Below, piece after piece: positions 12,288 to 27,300 of a stretch of DNA of 64,000 nucleotides. Made by a program: the position numbers and the translations under genes. The notes beneath the pieces are model-generated. The model saw only the letters and a list, made by a program, of their open reading frames with translations, made no database searches and had not been told where the DNA came from. The stretch comes from Myoxocephalus aenaeus (lineage: Eukaryota > Chordata > Actinopteri > Perciformes > Cottidae): positions 7,123,001 through 7,187,000 of the forward strand of contig JBAMJR010000161.1 in NCBI GenBank assembly GCA_038501785.1. The letters run 5' to 3'. Each line of letters starts with the position of its first letter. Position 1 is the stretch's first letter.

Positions 12288-15200
12288 GAGAGAGAAGCTG
12301 AGAAAGGGTTACTCAAGGTAGCTCCTGTGATGGCAGATAAGCTGCCACCCGCTGTGGAGTTACTTCGAGGATAAAATATATTGGAGGAATATTGACGACA
12401 ATTTTATTCACTGAATTTGATAATTTCAGTATCATTGATCATGTGTTAATGTGAAATCATTATGGCTAATACATAATTATAACTAATGGCATTCCAAATA
12501 TTGTCCTTTCTATTCCAGTTCAAATCAGGGGCGTATAGACAGTGTAGTGCAGTTGCACTGGGGCCCATGGGGTGGGGGAGGGGCCTCCAATTTCAAAGGA
12601 AATTAAATAAGAGTATTTCCCAAAATGTTAAACTGTTCCTTTGCCATTATTAAAGTGAAATAGTTCAGCCTAATGTCCATGACAGATGATGAAATAGTCA
12701 CAAAAGACATTACGTAGTTTTTTTCATGTCGCACAGCACTAAAACAATGCCAATTGAACTCAATTTGGATCCTTTTTTTTGTGTTGGATACACAAATGAA
12801 ATGCATCCACGTGACTATGTCAGAGTAGTGACGTTAAATATCAACTGAGACCAGTTACGGTGGGCGGGTAGGGAAGTTGGATGGGTCCTACAAGCACAGG
12901 ACGAAACTGGTTGTCCACACCGCATGTCCCAAAGTATGCTTGTGAAGTGACAATTTACCTAAACCTAATGTTTTTTGTTTGTTGCCTGAACATAAATACG
13001 TAGTTATTTAAGCCCCAAATAAATGTTTTTCCCCAAAACCTAACTTTTCTAGCATAATGTCATCCCGAAAAAGAAGTTGAGTCTAGCGACACGAAGGAGT
13101 GAATGTGGCTCGCGGCTTGACAAAATTGTTTACAAAAGTAAATTGTTTACACAACTTTCTTCATAGATCCAGCCTCTTAATTTGGTCTCAAAGTGCAACA
13201 GATTGATGCATTTAACTTTAACCTCCCCATACCTGATGCCCTAGCGCCGCCTAACCCCACAAACAACCTAAAACAGACAGAAGCCAAATTATAGCCTAAT
13301 TTGGGTATTAAATCATTACACCTGTGTGTGACTGGCTTGGGCCTCTCCGCCATTAATGTCTGTGAGTGTGTGCATGTTTGAAAGGTTGTGTGCTGCCAAC
13401 ACTGTCTGGCCAAGCACAACACTGGCATGGGAGCGAAATGGCCATAGCGAGCGCCTGGCAGCGGCATTCAGGAAGAGAACGCCAAGCTGAGGCAGCAAGA
13501 ATCAAGTCTATGCAAAAAAAAGGTCACACTCTCACCTCTGCCCTATACACTCCACACTACCACAACGCAGGCTTGACAGACAAATTAGCTTCTCAGTCTC
13601 GGAGCCATTAAAACACTAATGCATCCATTAGGGTACCTTACAGGGGATATCTAATGACACTAGTTGAATGCTCACAGCATCCACTGTAGTCTAATCTTTC
13701 ACGAAAAAAATATGCAGTGCTAGAAGCATCTACCAAAGACAGCTACATGTAAATTAGGAGAAGCAGCGGCCCCAGACAGACTGCTGGCTCCGGCCTCTCA
13801 CAGGGCTCTGGCACCGATCATCATATCATATCACAGACATTTAGCATTATTCAAACTGAGGCACTGAAATCCTTCCTGTGTCATAATGACATCTCTACAT
13901 TTCTTCTGGTTGCACCATAACTATTTAACTGTTTTCTAGGAAATAGAAGCACTGATGGATATTATTTGTCAAATCCAGTTTTTCCACCATTCATCACTGG
14001 GGCAGTGGTAATTGTGGAGGTTTCAGCCTATGGAACATTCATCTAAGAGAGGAATGATGGGGGTGGATAGATTCAGTATCTCTCCTGCGCTTGACAGGGC
14101 CTTCGATCTGTCCTCCATTAAAGCATGTGTTCTGATGAGTGATGCAGTGTGTCTATATTGGGCAGGAACTCGAAACAGTGACATGAAAACACAGTTGGCA
14201 GCAGCTTCACAAATCCCACATCAGGCCCAGAGAAACCATAATCACCACTTTCGTTTTTCAGCCTTGTTTATTTCGGAGGCTGGGGTTACAATTAAGAGCA
14301 TTTGCCTTACAATTACTGTGTTAAAAATAATAAAACAATTTCGGCCTACCTAAAATACCTGCATTTTGTGTAATGATTCAGGGCGTGCAAATTGAAATTG
14401 CACTGTTTGGACATTGTCAGGGAGCTGTGTGAAGTTGCCAGAGTGATAGAACTATGTTTATCTGGATGTTTGTCTACTTCTGGATTGCTAGCACTTTGTT
14501 AGAATGCAGCCAAACCCTGGTCACAATTTCTGCCTGGCCTTCATCAGATAATTTTAGCTGTGTGGATGTATGTCATGATTTACTGCAAGGATTAGTTTTT
14601 CAACAGCCACAACGAAACTGAGAAATGTCTCCCGAGGGCCAGTAGTAAATAATTGCCCTGTCACTATCAACCCCCCGAACCCGCTAAATTGCACACCACG
14701 TGATGCCTGCCCAAAAATACTTTCCTCCCATTAACTATCATCAACAATAGTGGGCAACACCACAAGAGCTGAACACAACATTGGCATTGTATCCACTTAT
14801 CAAGTTTCTTATTTATACACATCCAGGGGACACAGAGCAAAATGACCATTCATTTAGAGTCATGATTATATGGACACCTGACTAATGCAAGTCTAATATT
14901 CTCTCTCTCCTTTTAGCTCCGTCTTTGCGCTCTACTCACTACTGAGGAAAATATTTGGCTCTTAAGCTGCTAAATGCTCCACTATGTTCACCTCAGCTGG
15001 TTATTAACTTTGTCTGTCAGCCATTTGGAGCTGTGCAGGTACTGTACAGTGGTTTTGTTAAATCAGTTTTACAGAAAACATCTGCCAGCTGAGACAGAAA
15101 ACATGAGTCTATGAGAGTGAGACTGAACCTCCAGAGTCAACCATAGCTGCAGAGAAAATGATGATCAATTGCACTATGTCCATTTGTGCACAAAGACGTT

Positions 15201-18200
15201 TATCGTGTAATTCATACAACTCTTTACAGCCCTTGTGTTTTCCTACAGTCGCAGCATTTTTATCTCCCTGCTACCCCTTACTATTACACTCACACAATCA
15301 ACCTTTTTCCCTAAACCGTCTCTTCCCTCCAACCCTCTGTTATCTATTAGAGGCCTAAATCCATCCACTCTTGTAACACTTGTAAGACGTTTGGCACTGG
15401 TGAGCAAATGTGTGTGTGGGAGCGGGCACGGATATGGATGTACGCGTTTCATGTTTTTGATCCAGTTGTTGTGGAATCTTGTTCAGACTGTGACACATGT
15501 GCTGTTAAGATGAGAAATAGCGAGCCCATAAAAGTTGTGCGTCATATCCCACGCAATGCAAGCCATATAGGCACGAGGCCTGGCTGTGCCGTGCGGGGGA
15601 GAGCTTGCAGTGCACGGAAAGCTCATGTCTCACACCAAACTCTGTGCTGCAGGCCCACATGCACTAATTGGACCTGCTACACAGCCTGATGTGGGCTGAT
15701 TGAAAACAGGCTCGTCTAACTCAGGACAGGGTCCTGTTGCACTGTTGTGGGACGCCGGAGGGTGTCATTTTGTTTCCAGGCGCTTGTCTAAGGTCAGTCT
15801 CATGGTCTCCAGACAAATTTCTTTGGCAGTGATTTAGAGAGGTTAAACTAATGCGGATCTAGGGTATTATGCACCAACTTATTGATGGTGTAAAAGGATG
15901 TGGTGGTTTGTGCTCTCACAGGCCTGTGCAGCTCACAACCAGCTGTCCATGTGGCGACAGCTTCAGCTTCACACAGAAATGAGCGGCATGCACTAGGCAG
16001 CACAGGCTGCGGCACCAGGCCAACCATGCCAGGCACTCCCTCTGTGCCTCTTGCAGCATGCGCCCTGTGTTGGATGTGCAAAGCTATAGTGTCTTGTTTG
16101 AGGAATGAGAACAGAGAAACTCTAAGCCCTCAACTCTTGTTTTCTATCTCTGTCTGTCTTCATTTTGTCATGCAGTTTTTGACTCACCTGAGCGACAAGT
16201 ACATGCATGAACAGTCTGATTTACCTGCTTTATTTTTTGCAGGCTTCACTCTTCACTATCCTCTCTGCCTCACTCTCTCATAAAGTGTGTCAGTGGGGAG
16301 GTATTGAGAAGGAAGGACAATTACCCAAATAGCTGTTTTTACTGGAACTGCAATCAAACATCTGGAACACTCAGCCATCCACAATCAGGCTTTTTGCCAA
16401 AGCTTTACTATTTTCTATTGAGACAGTTTATGTCGGCCTATTCATTGTTGTCCAGCAGATTCTCTGTTTAGATGTGGATTCCAGCAGAATGCTCTCCAGC
16501 AAGCTTCACTTCAATTACATATGTGAAGAAGGAAATGCTGGGACAGTTTAGCAGCTCCGACCAATAGCATGTAGAGAACAGCTCCCCTTGTGATTTTACA
16601 GCTGGTTTGCAATTACAGAGTAATTATAGATTAAAAAAAAAACACGACTTGTGTCAATGAAATAATGGCAGCCCATTGACAAATGTGCCTTTAGTAGCCC
16701 AACAGCTGGTGAAGGATCAAATGTTGGGTTTAACAGCATGCCAGCTTGAAAAGAAAACAGCGATCTCACTGGGTTCATTTTTCCAACATTTGTCTTTGTA
16801 ATGAACCAACATTTCTCTTTGGGATGAGGACGGGGCTTAAGCAAATTGTGTTCCAATAACTTTCTCAATGAACCAGAGGTGATTCGACTTTCCTTCAACT
16901 CTCACACTATTAGTCAAAGTATCACATTTCTATTTCTTCTTTGAGGACTGTATGTACAATCCCTGAGTGTCTAGCAGAGTGGTTGACTTGGCTGATGGTG
17001 GTCACAACTCAATAATAGACCGTGGTGTTTAATTGCACACGCTACTACTACTGGCACAACCGATTCCCAAGCAGACATGGGTAGTAAATGTGTGTAAATA
17101 CTATACAGGTGGGACAGCCAACCTGTGTTAAAGAGTCCAAGCTGCGTTCAATTAACTACTAAAACACGATTGCTCATACAATACTTTTACCAACATATAT
17201 AACAATCAATCACATCAGCTTTTGGCAATTGTACTCTTTGTCTCTGTTGGAGGTATGTTGAGGTTTTAGGTAATATCAGCCTTTACTGGAAACCGGGGCA
17301 AACAGCTGGCCTGGCTCTGTTCAAAAGGAACAACATCTGGCTTTCAGCACCTCTAAAGCTAACTAATTAACGCTATATTTAGTTTTGATTGATCCATACA
17401 AAAAAATGAAGTGTAAAAACAAGTTGGGGTTTTACAGGCGGTTATGAGCAGGACTATTTCTTGGCTTGGTGCAGTGAGTCACCAACTCGTATCTACACTT
17501 TGTTTTTGTGGGGATTAAACAAATGAGAGATAACGTGTTTGAGAGCGTTAGAGGCGCTGGTTGGCAGATTTGGTCACTTTCGGATAGAGCCATTACAATT
17601 ATGCATTGCATTGTGGGACAATAGTGTCCACTACTCTCAAGACCACATCCATGCATTTCGTGGTTTGCATTTATCGTTTTTTATTGCATTGTCAGACAAA
17701 AAAAAATCAATATAGCGAACAGAATGCCACCGAGACACATCCCAGGCCTGTTTCTGCAACCATCGTTAACGTCTCCACCACAATATATGTTGTTATCTCA
17801 TTATCTCTGCACTTCAACATGAAATGATTTTGTACGGAATGACACACGTATGAGCCAACTTAGAGACACAAGTCTGGTGTCAGAATGTGCTGATTCAGCT
17901 CTTCTTCATCATACCGTGTTTGAAAGAGGGTTCTCTGTTACTGACAGAGGATGAATGCGGGAGAGATGCATGATGGGGGACGTCGGTTTGTCCTGTGATT
18001 TATAACTACCAGTTGGAACTGCTCACAGTGGCTCTGATTCACTTATACAAGACGTTTCAGTAGCGTCAGCTGAAGCCAGCAGTAATGAGGAGCTACAGTA
18101 TGCCGACCACATGGTGGATGCTGCCTCTTCAGACCTCAGACTGTCTGTACAGAGATACACCTTGCTGTTTGAGTGGTTGGGGAGACAGGAGCGTGCCAAA

Positions 18201-18297
18201 AAGCATAAGCCATTTTCATCCTGTAATCAACTGACCTTCTTTTCTTTGCCCGCAGGTGATGGAGTTGATTCTGTTTGTGTTGTTTAACATTTTGTTC

Positions 18298-18375
18298 TCT
18301 CCCTCCATCCAACTCTCTTCTTCCCGTCTCTCTCCTCCTCCTCCTCCTCTTCCTCCTCCTCCATCCCTTTTCTGT
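18298..18375 (+). repeat. polypyrimidine tract rich in TCC/CTT
   Basis: Almost uninterrupted C/T on the plus strand, with several CTCCTCCTCCTCC runs. Confidence 0.85.
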
Positions 18376-18986
18376 CTCCCACTTAAAGCTGCTTCTCTTC
18401 TCTGTTGACAGCTTTGCTCGGCTGAAAAAAAAGAAGCAGAATTACTGAGTAAAAGGGAAAAAGAGAGCAAATAACAGCTCTTAGAATGTTTGGATTGTGA
18501 AACCAGAACATTAGTACAAACCATAATGGCTGGCCCAGAGCGCCCAGCGCCTCTCCAGAACTTCACTCTCACAAGCAATGATGTAACGCCAGCCATTTCA
18601 TATACAGCATTCGCTTGTTGCACTCGTCAAAGTCTATTTATACCTTCTTCGTCTACTCAAAATAAAGCAGCCTATGTTATGTGATGCCCTTTAAATAGCC
18701 TGTTTGTTTAAGACGAAGGAATTAGAATACCACTTCATGGTGGGGATCATTTAATGTTGTGTAATGCCCGCAAAGTACAAAAAGATGTGAGCTGTTTATC
18801 ACAAAAAAACATTATGAAAGAAGAACACCATAATGTCTGAGGACCTCGCCTGTTAGTGATGATGTCCTGCGCTCAGATACTCATAAATGACTGAATTTAT
18901 GGACAAAGAATACAAGTGACTCACTCAACTGGCAGGTACAACCTGCTGCGCTGTCCAGGATAGATACTTTTACTACTACAAAGCGA

Positions 18987-18996
18987 TGTGTGTGTC

Positions 18997-19080
<84 letters not shown>
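18987..19080. repeat. (TG)n microsatellite
   Basis: Long dinucleotide run with one CTT interruption near its start. Confidence 0.97.
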
Positions 19081-19081
<1 letters not shown>

Positions 19082-19841
19082 CACGTGTGTTTGTGGTGCC
19101 AACCAGGCCTCAGTGTATACTACGCAGCAGAATAAACAAGTCTATCTGTGTTCGCAGTCTGTAATTAAAGCCGTATAAAAGTGCACACGCATGCAGTAAC
19201 GGCACACGTCATGGCCCACAGCGGCCGTTTCCCTCAGCCCTCAGCATGGGCTTGACAACAGCTGACCTAAACCACCTATGGCTAACGTCTCCACACATAC
19301 GTATATATATGAAACATAAAAACGTAGCATAAAAAAGCTTGGCTGGTTTGGATGGTGCTGAATGTGCAGCGGACAGTAAATGCTGCGTAATAACATCCAC
19401 AGACGCCCTTTGCAGTCTTGCTTCAACAAAGCTGGATTCACAGTTTCATTGTGGGGAGATTTGATTGTATTGGCTTATTCCAAAGGGTAATCAGACCTCC
19501 CAATGGCTCCACCGCCACCTCAGCCATAAAAAGAACCTAGACATGAGAAAAGACTGCATCATGCTGAATCCTGAAGCCAGCGTTTGGCTTGAACGTAGAC
19601 ATGCTCCAGTGGGCAATAATCTGGAGAGGGCTGAGCTCATAGACCTCTCGACTCAAAGATGACAGCTACCTGTGCTGAGCGTAGGTTTGAATCCCGGGGC
19701 CAATGCAACACATCTCCCTAGATAGTAGGTTACTCTGTGCTCCGCAAGCCTGCTATACATCCAGATCTATACACTCAACAAAAGATGTAATGTACATTGT
19801 TCACACTGTGAGAGTGGAAGAATGTAAATGCTGACATAAGG

Positions 19842-19842
19842 C

Positions 19843-19896
<54 letters not shown>
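19842..19896. repeat. (TG)n microsatellite
   Basis: Uninterrupted dinucleotide run. Confidence 0.97.
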
Positions 19897-19897
<1 letters not shown>

Positions 19898-20238
19898 AAA
19901 AAGAGGGGCGTGTGCATAGGTACATGTATGAACATATCTGTGGTTTGTGTGTGTATGCATGTGAGCTTGAGAGACTCTTCCTTATTGTTTCTGACCAGAT
20001 TTTGCCCTCTGGTGGAGCAATTTAGGCGGCACTGGTTTCAGCTTCACCCCTCGACAAGTGAAAAGCATCACCAACAGCTGCGGATAATTGGTTATTTTTT
20101 GACTGTTCAAATGAAACATGCTTCAAATTAAAACTTGTGTGTTCCTTTATTTATTTATTTTAAGCTTAAATTTGGGGATTCCAGGTAAGTAGCTCGGATG
20201 AATGGCAGTGGCAGCCAAGCATGACATGAGGAGTTAAG

Positions 20239-20240
<2 letters not shown>

Positions 20241-20320
<80 letters not shown>
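20241..20320. repeat. (GT)40 microsatellite
   Basis: Uninterrupted dinucleotide array of about 80 bp, less than 130 bp from the (CT)n array at 20,448. Confidence 0.97.
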
Positions 20321-20323
<3 letters not shown>

Positions 20324-20445
20324 ACCATGCATACATGTATGTCTGAGTGTGTGGGTCAGTCACCAAACAGATCCCCTTGAAGCCGGTGATGGTCCAGAAG
20401 TCCCACGCATTTCCCATGCTCACTCACACCAAGCAGTGAGTTCCA

Positions 20446-20447
<2 letters not shown>

Positions 20448-20505
<58 letters not shown>
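20448..20505. repeat. (CT)n microsatellite
   Basis: Uninterrupted CT run of about 29 units. Confidence 0.97.
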
Positions 20506-20510
<5 letters not shown>

Positions 20511-22011
20511 CACCCTGTCATGTCCTCTTCCACTCTCCTTTTCATTCGCTCGCTCCCGTTGCCACCGCTGCCATCATCGTCCCACTTTGTTTTGTTCTGA
20601 CCTCATCTCTGGGCGAGGATAATTACCAAATGGGGACACCGTGTTTTAACAGTGATTTTGAGGTCAGCGACTGCCTCACGTTTGCAGGTCTTTTATGCTC
20701 TCGGCTGTGAAACCGGCCAATGTTCTTGCCCCCTCCCATTCCCCCCATTTCTCTGACCCCCAGGCATACATCAGTCCATAGTGAGATTGCTGTAGGAGTA
20801 ATCACTGTAATTTCTCACTGTCTGAAGAGTTGGCAGGGCACCCTCTGTGCACTGCGTCTTGGAACATTGTGTCCATGCAGTGCTAGATGTTTAAGAGTGG
20901 TGATTGCGGAGAATGTGGCATGGTTTTGCAGAATGCCAGCCTATTAAGTTCAGCCATGCCAAAGCTATATTTATGTTCCAAATGCTTTGCTGGATTGCAA
21001 AGTAGAATGTACTGTACATTTTTTTTCCGCATGAAAACAAAAGAACTGGCTCCAGTTTGCAAAGATAATAATGTAATATAAACAACTACATCTTGTCCTC
21101 ATAATCATCGGAGTTGAATGTGTGTGTGCAGTCTGAGTGGCTGCTAAGTGTAATACAGGTTGCATTAGTGTGACCTGGTTAGGGGACGGTGGTCAGTGGA
21201 AGATTGGGCAGAGAGATAAGTAAAGCGAGTAAATCAAGGGGCCAACGGGAGCTGTGCTGATATTGATCTCACCTTGAGCATGTAAAACACTATACAGGTG
21301 GAAGCAGCATGAGGCGTGGAAGAAGGGGTCAAACTGTTCTTCCCTGCCTGGCCAAGGATCACATAACTGGCCCAGCGTGGGACTGAGCCTGCCTCATCTG
21401 TGAAGGTAAAACACAAGAAGAAGAAAAATGTCTCCTTTAAATTCCGACCACCGCAGACTTGCGTTTACAAGAGAATAAATCCAGGAACAAAAAGAAATGA
21501 CTTCTTCTGCGTCTTTATTGATTTTTCATCACAGGAAATCAACAAGAGGTGACCCCAATCAAGATGACCCTCGGAGTTACCGTCCCGTTTTAGCACGGTT
21601 TTAATTAAATCAGACGCATTGCATAGATCCACATCCATCACTGCCCCGATTCATTCCCCACTAACACCCATCACTGCCCCGATGTGTCAGTTTGAAGGAG
21701 CAGCATTCAGGGAATGTAACTCATGTCGTACGTGCCTCGAGGTTGCCACAGAAATTAAGCACATAGGTGCAAAGAAATGCCAGTCAGCCTCTCCATGGCT
21801 CCTTCAGTCCAGCTCCTGGCAGAGCGCTGGCGAGGCCCCGGGACTCAGGAATGCCGTGCCCATCTGTCAACACAGAGCTGCCTTTCCTGGCAGATGCCAC
21901 AGAGAGGATTTTTGTAACCTGGCCCTGGGTGGATTTCATAACCTGGCCTGGCAGTATAGCATAGAGCCTTTAGGGGCTGCAGGAGGAGTATGTGCCAATA
22001 TGGAGCTGCAT

Positions 22012-22105
<94 letters not shown>
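22012..22105. repeat. (TG)n microsatellite
   Basis: Uninterrupted run of about 46 units. Confidence 0.97.
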
Positions 22106-22107
<2 letters not shown>

Positions 22108-22371
22108 TATGAAGTGAGTTTGACTTCAGGCTGATAAAGACACTAAAAAGTTTACTTCCGCAGAATTTATTGAGCCGTCATCTAACAAATATCCACCATC
22201 TCCTCTGCTCATCGCTCTCTCCTCCTTCACCTTCTCCTCCCTCTCTTATATCTCTTCCCACCGTTCCTGCTCTGCTCGTGATATTTATAATGAATGGTGT
22301 TCTCTATGTGGGGCCTGAATGTGTGTGGTGGAGCCGAGGGAGCACCACCTGAGTGATGATTCTGTCTGCCC

Positions 22372-22373
<2 letters not shown>

Positions 22374-22406
<33 letters not shown>

Positions 22407-22417
22407 TCTTTCTCTCG

Positions 22418-22486
<69 letters not shown>
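22374..22486. repeat. compound (TC)n-(AC)n microsatellite
   Basis: TC repeats with CCC, TTT and GCT interruptions pass directly into a pure CA array. Confidence 0.95.
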
Positions 22487-22487
<1 letters not shown>

Positions 22488-23068
22488 TGCACACATGCCT
22501 GACCTGCTGGGAACACAGGGTCTTGCTGTATCAGGCCTCTGTGGCAGGGGCAATTAGAAAGGTCCAGACGGAGCACAAGCTCTCTTCTCATACTGTCCCC
22601 ATTAGAGAGGGAGAGACAGGCAGTGAGGAAAGACAGGACGAGGACACACATTAACATACTGTCTCTCGCTCTCTCACACACACACGCACACACACACGCA
22701 CACACACACAGTGCCCGTACAGTAACCTTACGCAGCCCTGCGCTTGCTAAGGTGACTTGGCATAATTTGATCCTGCTCTACCGACTTCTGTGCCATGGGT
22801 CAAGCCGTCACGTTGTGGATCCAAAAACTCCACTGTCAGATACTGAATGATGGGCTGCAGTTGGGTGAAGCAGCGTCCGATCTATCCAGACACAACCTCT
22901 GTGCGAGGATGACGACACAATGATCGATGCTCTAAATCCTGCAGAACTTGCTACACAATTAGAGGTGACAAAAATGGGTTCAAAGTCATTAAATGATGAG
23001 TTTTTGCACATGAAGTATGACCCCACCGACTTGGTGGCCTCCATGGAAATATATGTACGTCAAGGCTG

Positions 23069-23070
<2 letters not shown>

Positions 23071-23162
<92 letters not shown>
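23071..23162. repeat. (TG)n microsatellite
   Basis: Uninterrupted run of about 45 units. Confidence 0.97.
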
Positions 23163-23163
<1 letters not shown>

Positions 23164-26100
23164 CACAGGGCTCAGAGTTGAAAAGAGACGTGCACGGAGA
23201 CCAGTGCTCTTTCCACGCCACCTTTGTCTCCACATGAATTATCCATCAAGGCCAAGAGTGGTAATCAAGCTGCTCCGGCAAGCCTTATTACAAAGTTGGT
23301 CATTTAGCCTATTAGCAATGCTCTTACCTCATTTCTTGGTCAACTCAGATTGCATGGAAAACAGAGCAGTCAGCATGTTAAATGGGCTCAGGGAAGGCTG
23401 CGTGAGTTAAGGGCCATAAAGCGACAGCAGCTGATACAGCACATGTAGGCTCGCGGAGAGACGCTGTAAACCTCAGGGCACATAGTCGGTCCTGGGTCAC
23501 TGCTCAACTCTGGTATGATGAGCTCATGATCATGAAAACTAATATTTAAAGAGGGGACATGGCAGGACATGGAGCTATACTGTATATTTACAAATAGGCT
23601 GAGCATTAGGGAAAATGACATAGCCTCTCGTACACCAGACAAGTATAATTTAGACTTGGAAAAGCTCAAATGAACAGATCACTTCAACACTTTTTGCCAA
23701 GAGTGCGTAGCTCAGTCTCTCACCTGCTGTGAAAACAGGAATTGCAGGAATTTTCCATTTTCAAAAGAAGATGCAAATGGAAAAACATCTGTTTTCTACA
23801 ACCTGAATATGATGTAACGATGTGATAAAATATTCAATGATGGTTCCTTGATCCAAAAAGACATGTTGAGTTGGAGGTATTATTTTCGGAGAGTTAATAA
23901 ACTACTGTGTAATGGTTCCCTCCTGTGGCCACTTTGTGTACTAGCACAACTAAATGTGCAGCAGATCACACAGCACTTAATAAGTGAATAATTAAAGACA
24001 GTTTGTGATTATAGTTGGGGTTCACAGGTGGAGAAAACCCCCAAAATACCTGCAAAACACTTCTACAGTGCAACAGTCAAAAATGTACAACGGTATACAA
24101 ATACAGTGAAATGAAACGGCAACCTGTTGAACGGAACGTTGCAAATGCTGCAAGCAAAAATATGAAACAATAACATTTTGATGATGCATTAGTTGTATAA
24201 TGTGTTCAGTTGTTCTCGGGGGAGCTTTCTAAAGTCTGAGGAAACAACTCAGGTGATGTCATCGGGGTAATCTCGGGTTGGACTCGAGACTTCAATGGTT
24301 CTCATTGAAATAGATGGACAGCATTAACAAAGCAATTTACAAATCACACACTTCTCCATCGTGAAAGAAGTCCCGGTGCGGAGGGTTCCCGGAGGCGTTT
24401 AAAGTGAGAATGGAAATATTCTTTTGAGGAAATATTTCATCAGATACAACTCAGGTGTCCTATTACTCAAAATATTTAGGTTTAATGTGTGTCTGATTCA
24501 GCATGCATTCACCATCTAATTAAGGGCATGGACAGGACGGGAAGGTCTGATAAAACATCCTATTGAATTATAGCATCTGGTTCTGAAGCTTGACTCATAC
24601 AAATGAGGAAAAATGAGGAAAGCTCGGACTCGACTGCTTCCATTTTGAGTGCAATGCTAAATCACTGGAGTATGCCTTTAAAATGATGGTTTATCCAGTT
24701 AGCAAATGTCATCAGGGCACAACCTGTCCCTTAAAATCCATTCATCAGCTCATGAGCTAACAGAGCAGTACCCTACCGCTGACCTCAAACATCAGCTGTA
24801 GACAAAACTAAAGCAGCCCCAGAGTAAAGACCGTCCTCGTGTTTCCCCCGAGGGGCTCGAACATCACCTTGAACTCAGAGGCAGGCTGTGTGAAGCCGTG
24901 CCAGGCCTATGAACATGACCTGGGGAGCTCTTGTCGTGGGTGGACGGGCAGGCGGAGGAGGCAGAGGATGGAGCGAAGATGAAGGGGATGCTGCTCCCTC
25001 CATCACAGACAAGACAAACGATGCACAGACAGATGGCACTTGACATCGCTGCCATAGTCGGTTAGTTTCCGGTTACAACGCGCTGACTCTGGATCAGCGG
25101 ATGCTTAAGTCACGCAATAAAGGACACAGCGGCCTGACCCCTGAGCCATCTTTGCCACAACACAACCTCCGCCACAATCATGCTAATGATAAAGAATCGA
25201 CATACATGTCACCATAAACAGCATAATGGGTAATGGATTAAGCCAAAGTTTGGGTGTGTTCTGTCAATGGCCACATGGTGGTGGTGTAACTCATGAGGGA
25301 GTGGTGGCGAAGACACAGTGCCAAGGGGCCAAAGATTTAACTCATTGGCTGTTAAACCACATCAGTCATGTCTAAATCAGAGTCCATTCGTGACATCTTC
25401 ACTGCAGTTACTAATATTATATGAAACATCCAGGGTGATGGAGACACAGCGTCAGACTGCAGCTGCCAAGGCCTGACCTTGGACTGAAAGCACATTGGAC
25501 AGTATCAACCATTAACTGACATGCAAGGTAATAAGGAGGCATACTGAGAAATATAATATATAATGATCTCTTGACCAAAAGATGGAACAACAGGTGGTGA
25601 TATGGATTTACAACGTATCGTGTTTTCAGGCCTGCTGGGTCACACAAGAGTTGTCTGGTGTTAGGATGTGACCATAAAGGGAATCGGCCTCGGCTAAAGG
25701 TGTATGTTTAATTTGAAGGGAATGGACTTCAGGTCGAATCAGTATTTATGTTGTGTTATGTAAGTTTAACTTGTAATTTGTATTATGTTTAAGGCTGGAG
25801 CTGCTGGCATTACAGAAAATGTGACATATAGTAGAAAAATAATAAGAAACATCTCAGAATGAATTTTTTTTTTTCTTCTGATTTTCTATAGAAATGCATT
25901 TGTCACATCAGACAATTCATCCAAAAATAGATACATAATCCCCTTATTACAATTCTAATTGTATTTAGCATATATTCATATTTACTTTCAGAGATTGCTG
26001 CATTTCAACATAGTTCCCATTTGGACCCTGACACATAATATGATCAGTCTGAATCATTGTATTCGCCCACAAGTTTGCATATTATACTCTTTGTGTGAAA

Positions 26101-27300
26101 TGTATGGATTTTTGTTGAACTGTTGGATGCCCTTTCTAACAATCTTATTTTGTTGGTGTTATAAATTTGTGTTGTATGTTTGTATTTTTTATGATTTAAT
26201 GTCAGATTGGTGTTCTACTGTTTGTAAACTATAAAAGAGTTTCCATTTGACTGAACATTTTAATGTCTAAAAAATGTACCAAATTGATCTGAGGCATTTA
26301 AAAAATAAATAGAAAGTAATAAATGTCCAGAGTTCTTTAAAAATAAAATCTGCATTTCCCTTTATTACTTCCACAGATAGCCAAGATTCCTCATCAGAAG
26401 GCACCCGTCAGATATGGTATATCCAAAAGAACCGAGCACAACACTGCTTTCAACGGTTGCCAATGAAGATTAGAGATGTTACAGATTTCTTGTATATAAT
26501 GGATATCCGTTTATTTTGTATATGTATCTATATGTGAAGCGTTGCATATATTTATGGGTTCTTTTCTTATGCTTTTATTGTTTAGTTATTTTTTTGTTGG
26601 ATTATTAGTCATGTATTTTTTTATTCTTTTAATGTTCTAAACAGAGTATCAGGGGTTGAAAGCGATTACATGTTCTCATAGATAGTTGTTCCACCGCCAT
26701 GGTGGGAATTGTTGGGTCTCTGTAATTTAATGTTATAAAACATATGGTCTAGAACTGCTCTATGTATATGCAAACTACCACAAGATTTATTCTGTTAGGA
26801 TATAGTGCTAACTCTTTATTTTAAGATTTCCTGAGACTTTCTTCACAATGAAATGATAGATTGTTTTTCTCATCTTTTTCTAAAGTTTATGTTTACTTGT
26901 AATTTAAGATTACATTTTGAAAAAAAATTGTAATCTCATCAAATATGAGGTAAACCTTTAAAACCCGCCAATAGAACAAGTTACAGCTACAAGGCCAACA
27001 GAAGGACCTACAACGTTAACAAACAGCATATAAAACAATAATGCATCCACAATTCACAAGTCATCCTTCAGAATTTAAACATTTCACAATTTATAATTGT
27101 TTACCTTTTCATAGAACACGTTTTGAAAGCAGAGATTGCATGAAGCTATAGTTTTAAGGTAATGATGCCAACCAGTTTTTGAAGAGAAAGTGTAAAAAAT
27201 GTTGCTATGTCATTCTTAAACGGATTACATCCTAATGAGCCTGTTGCCTCCAATTCAGTTGAATCACCAAACAGTTAGTGGATCTAAATCACCAAAAGGA

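Noticed and set aside
19640..19705. tRNA-like B-box (AGGTTTGAATCCCGG)
   Set aside because: No convincing A-box or cloverleaf could be folded upstream; at most a worn tRNA-derived SINE.
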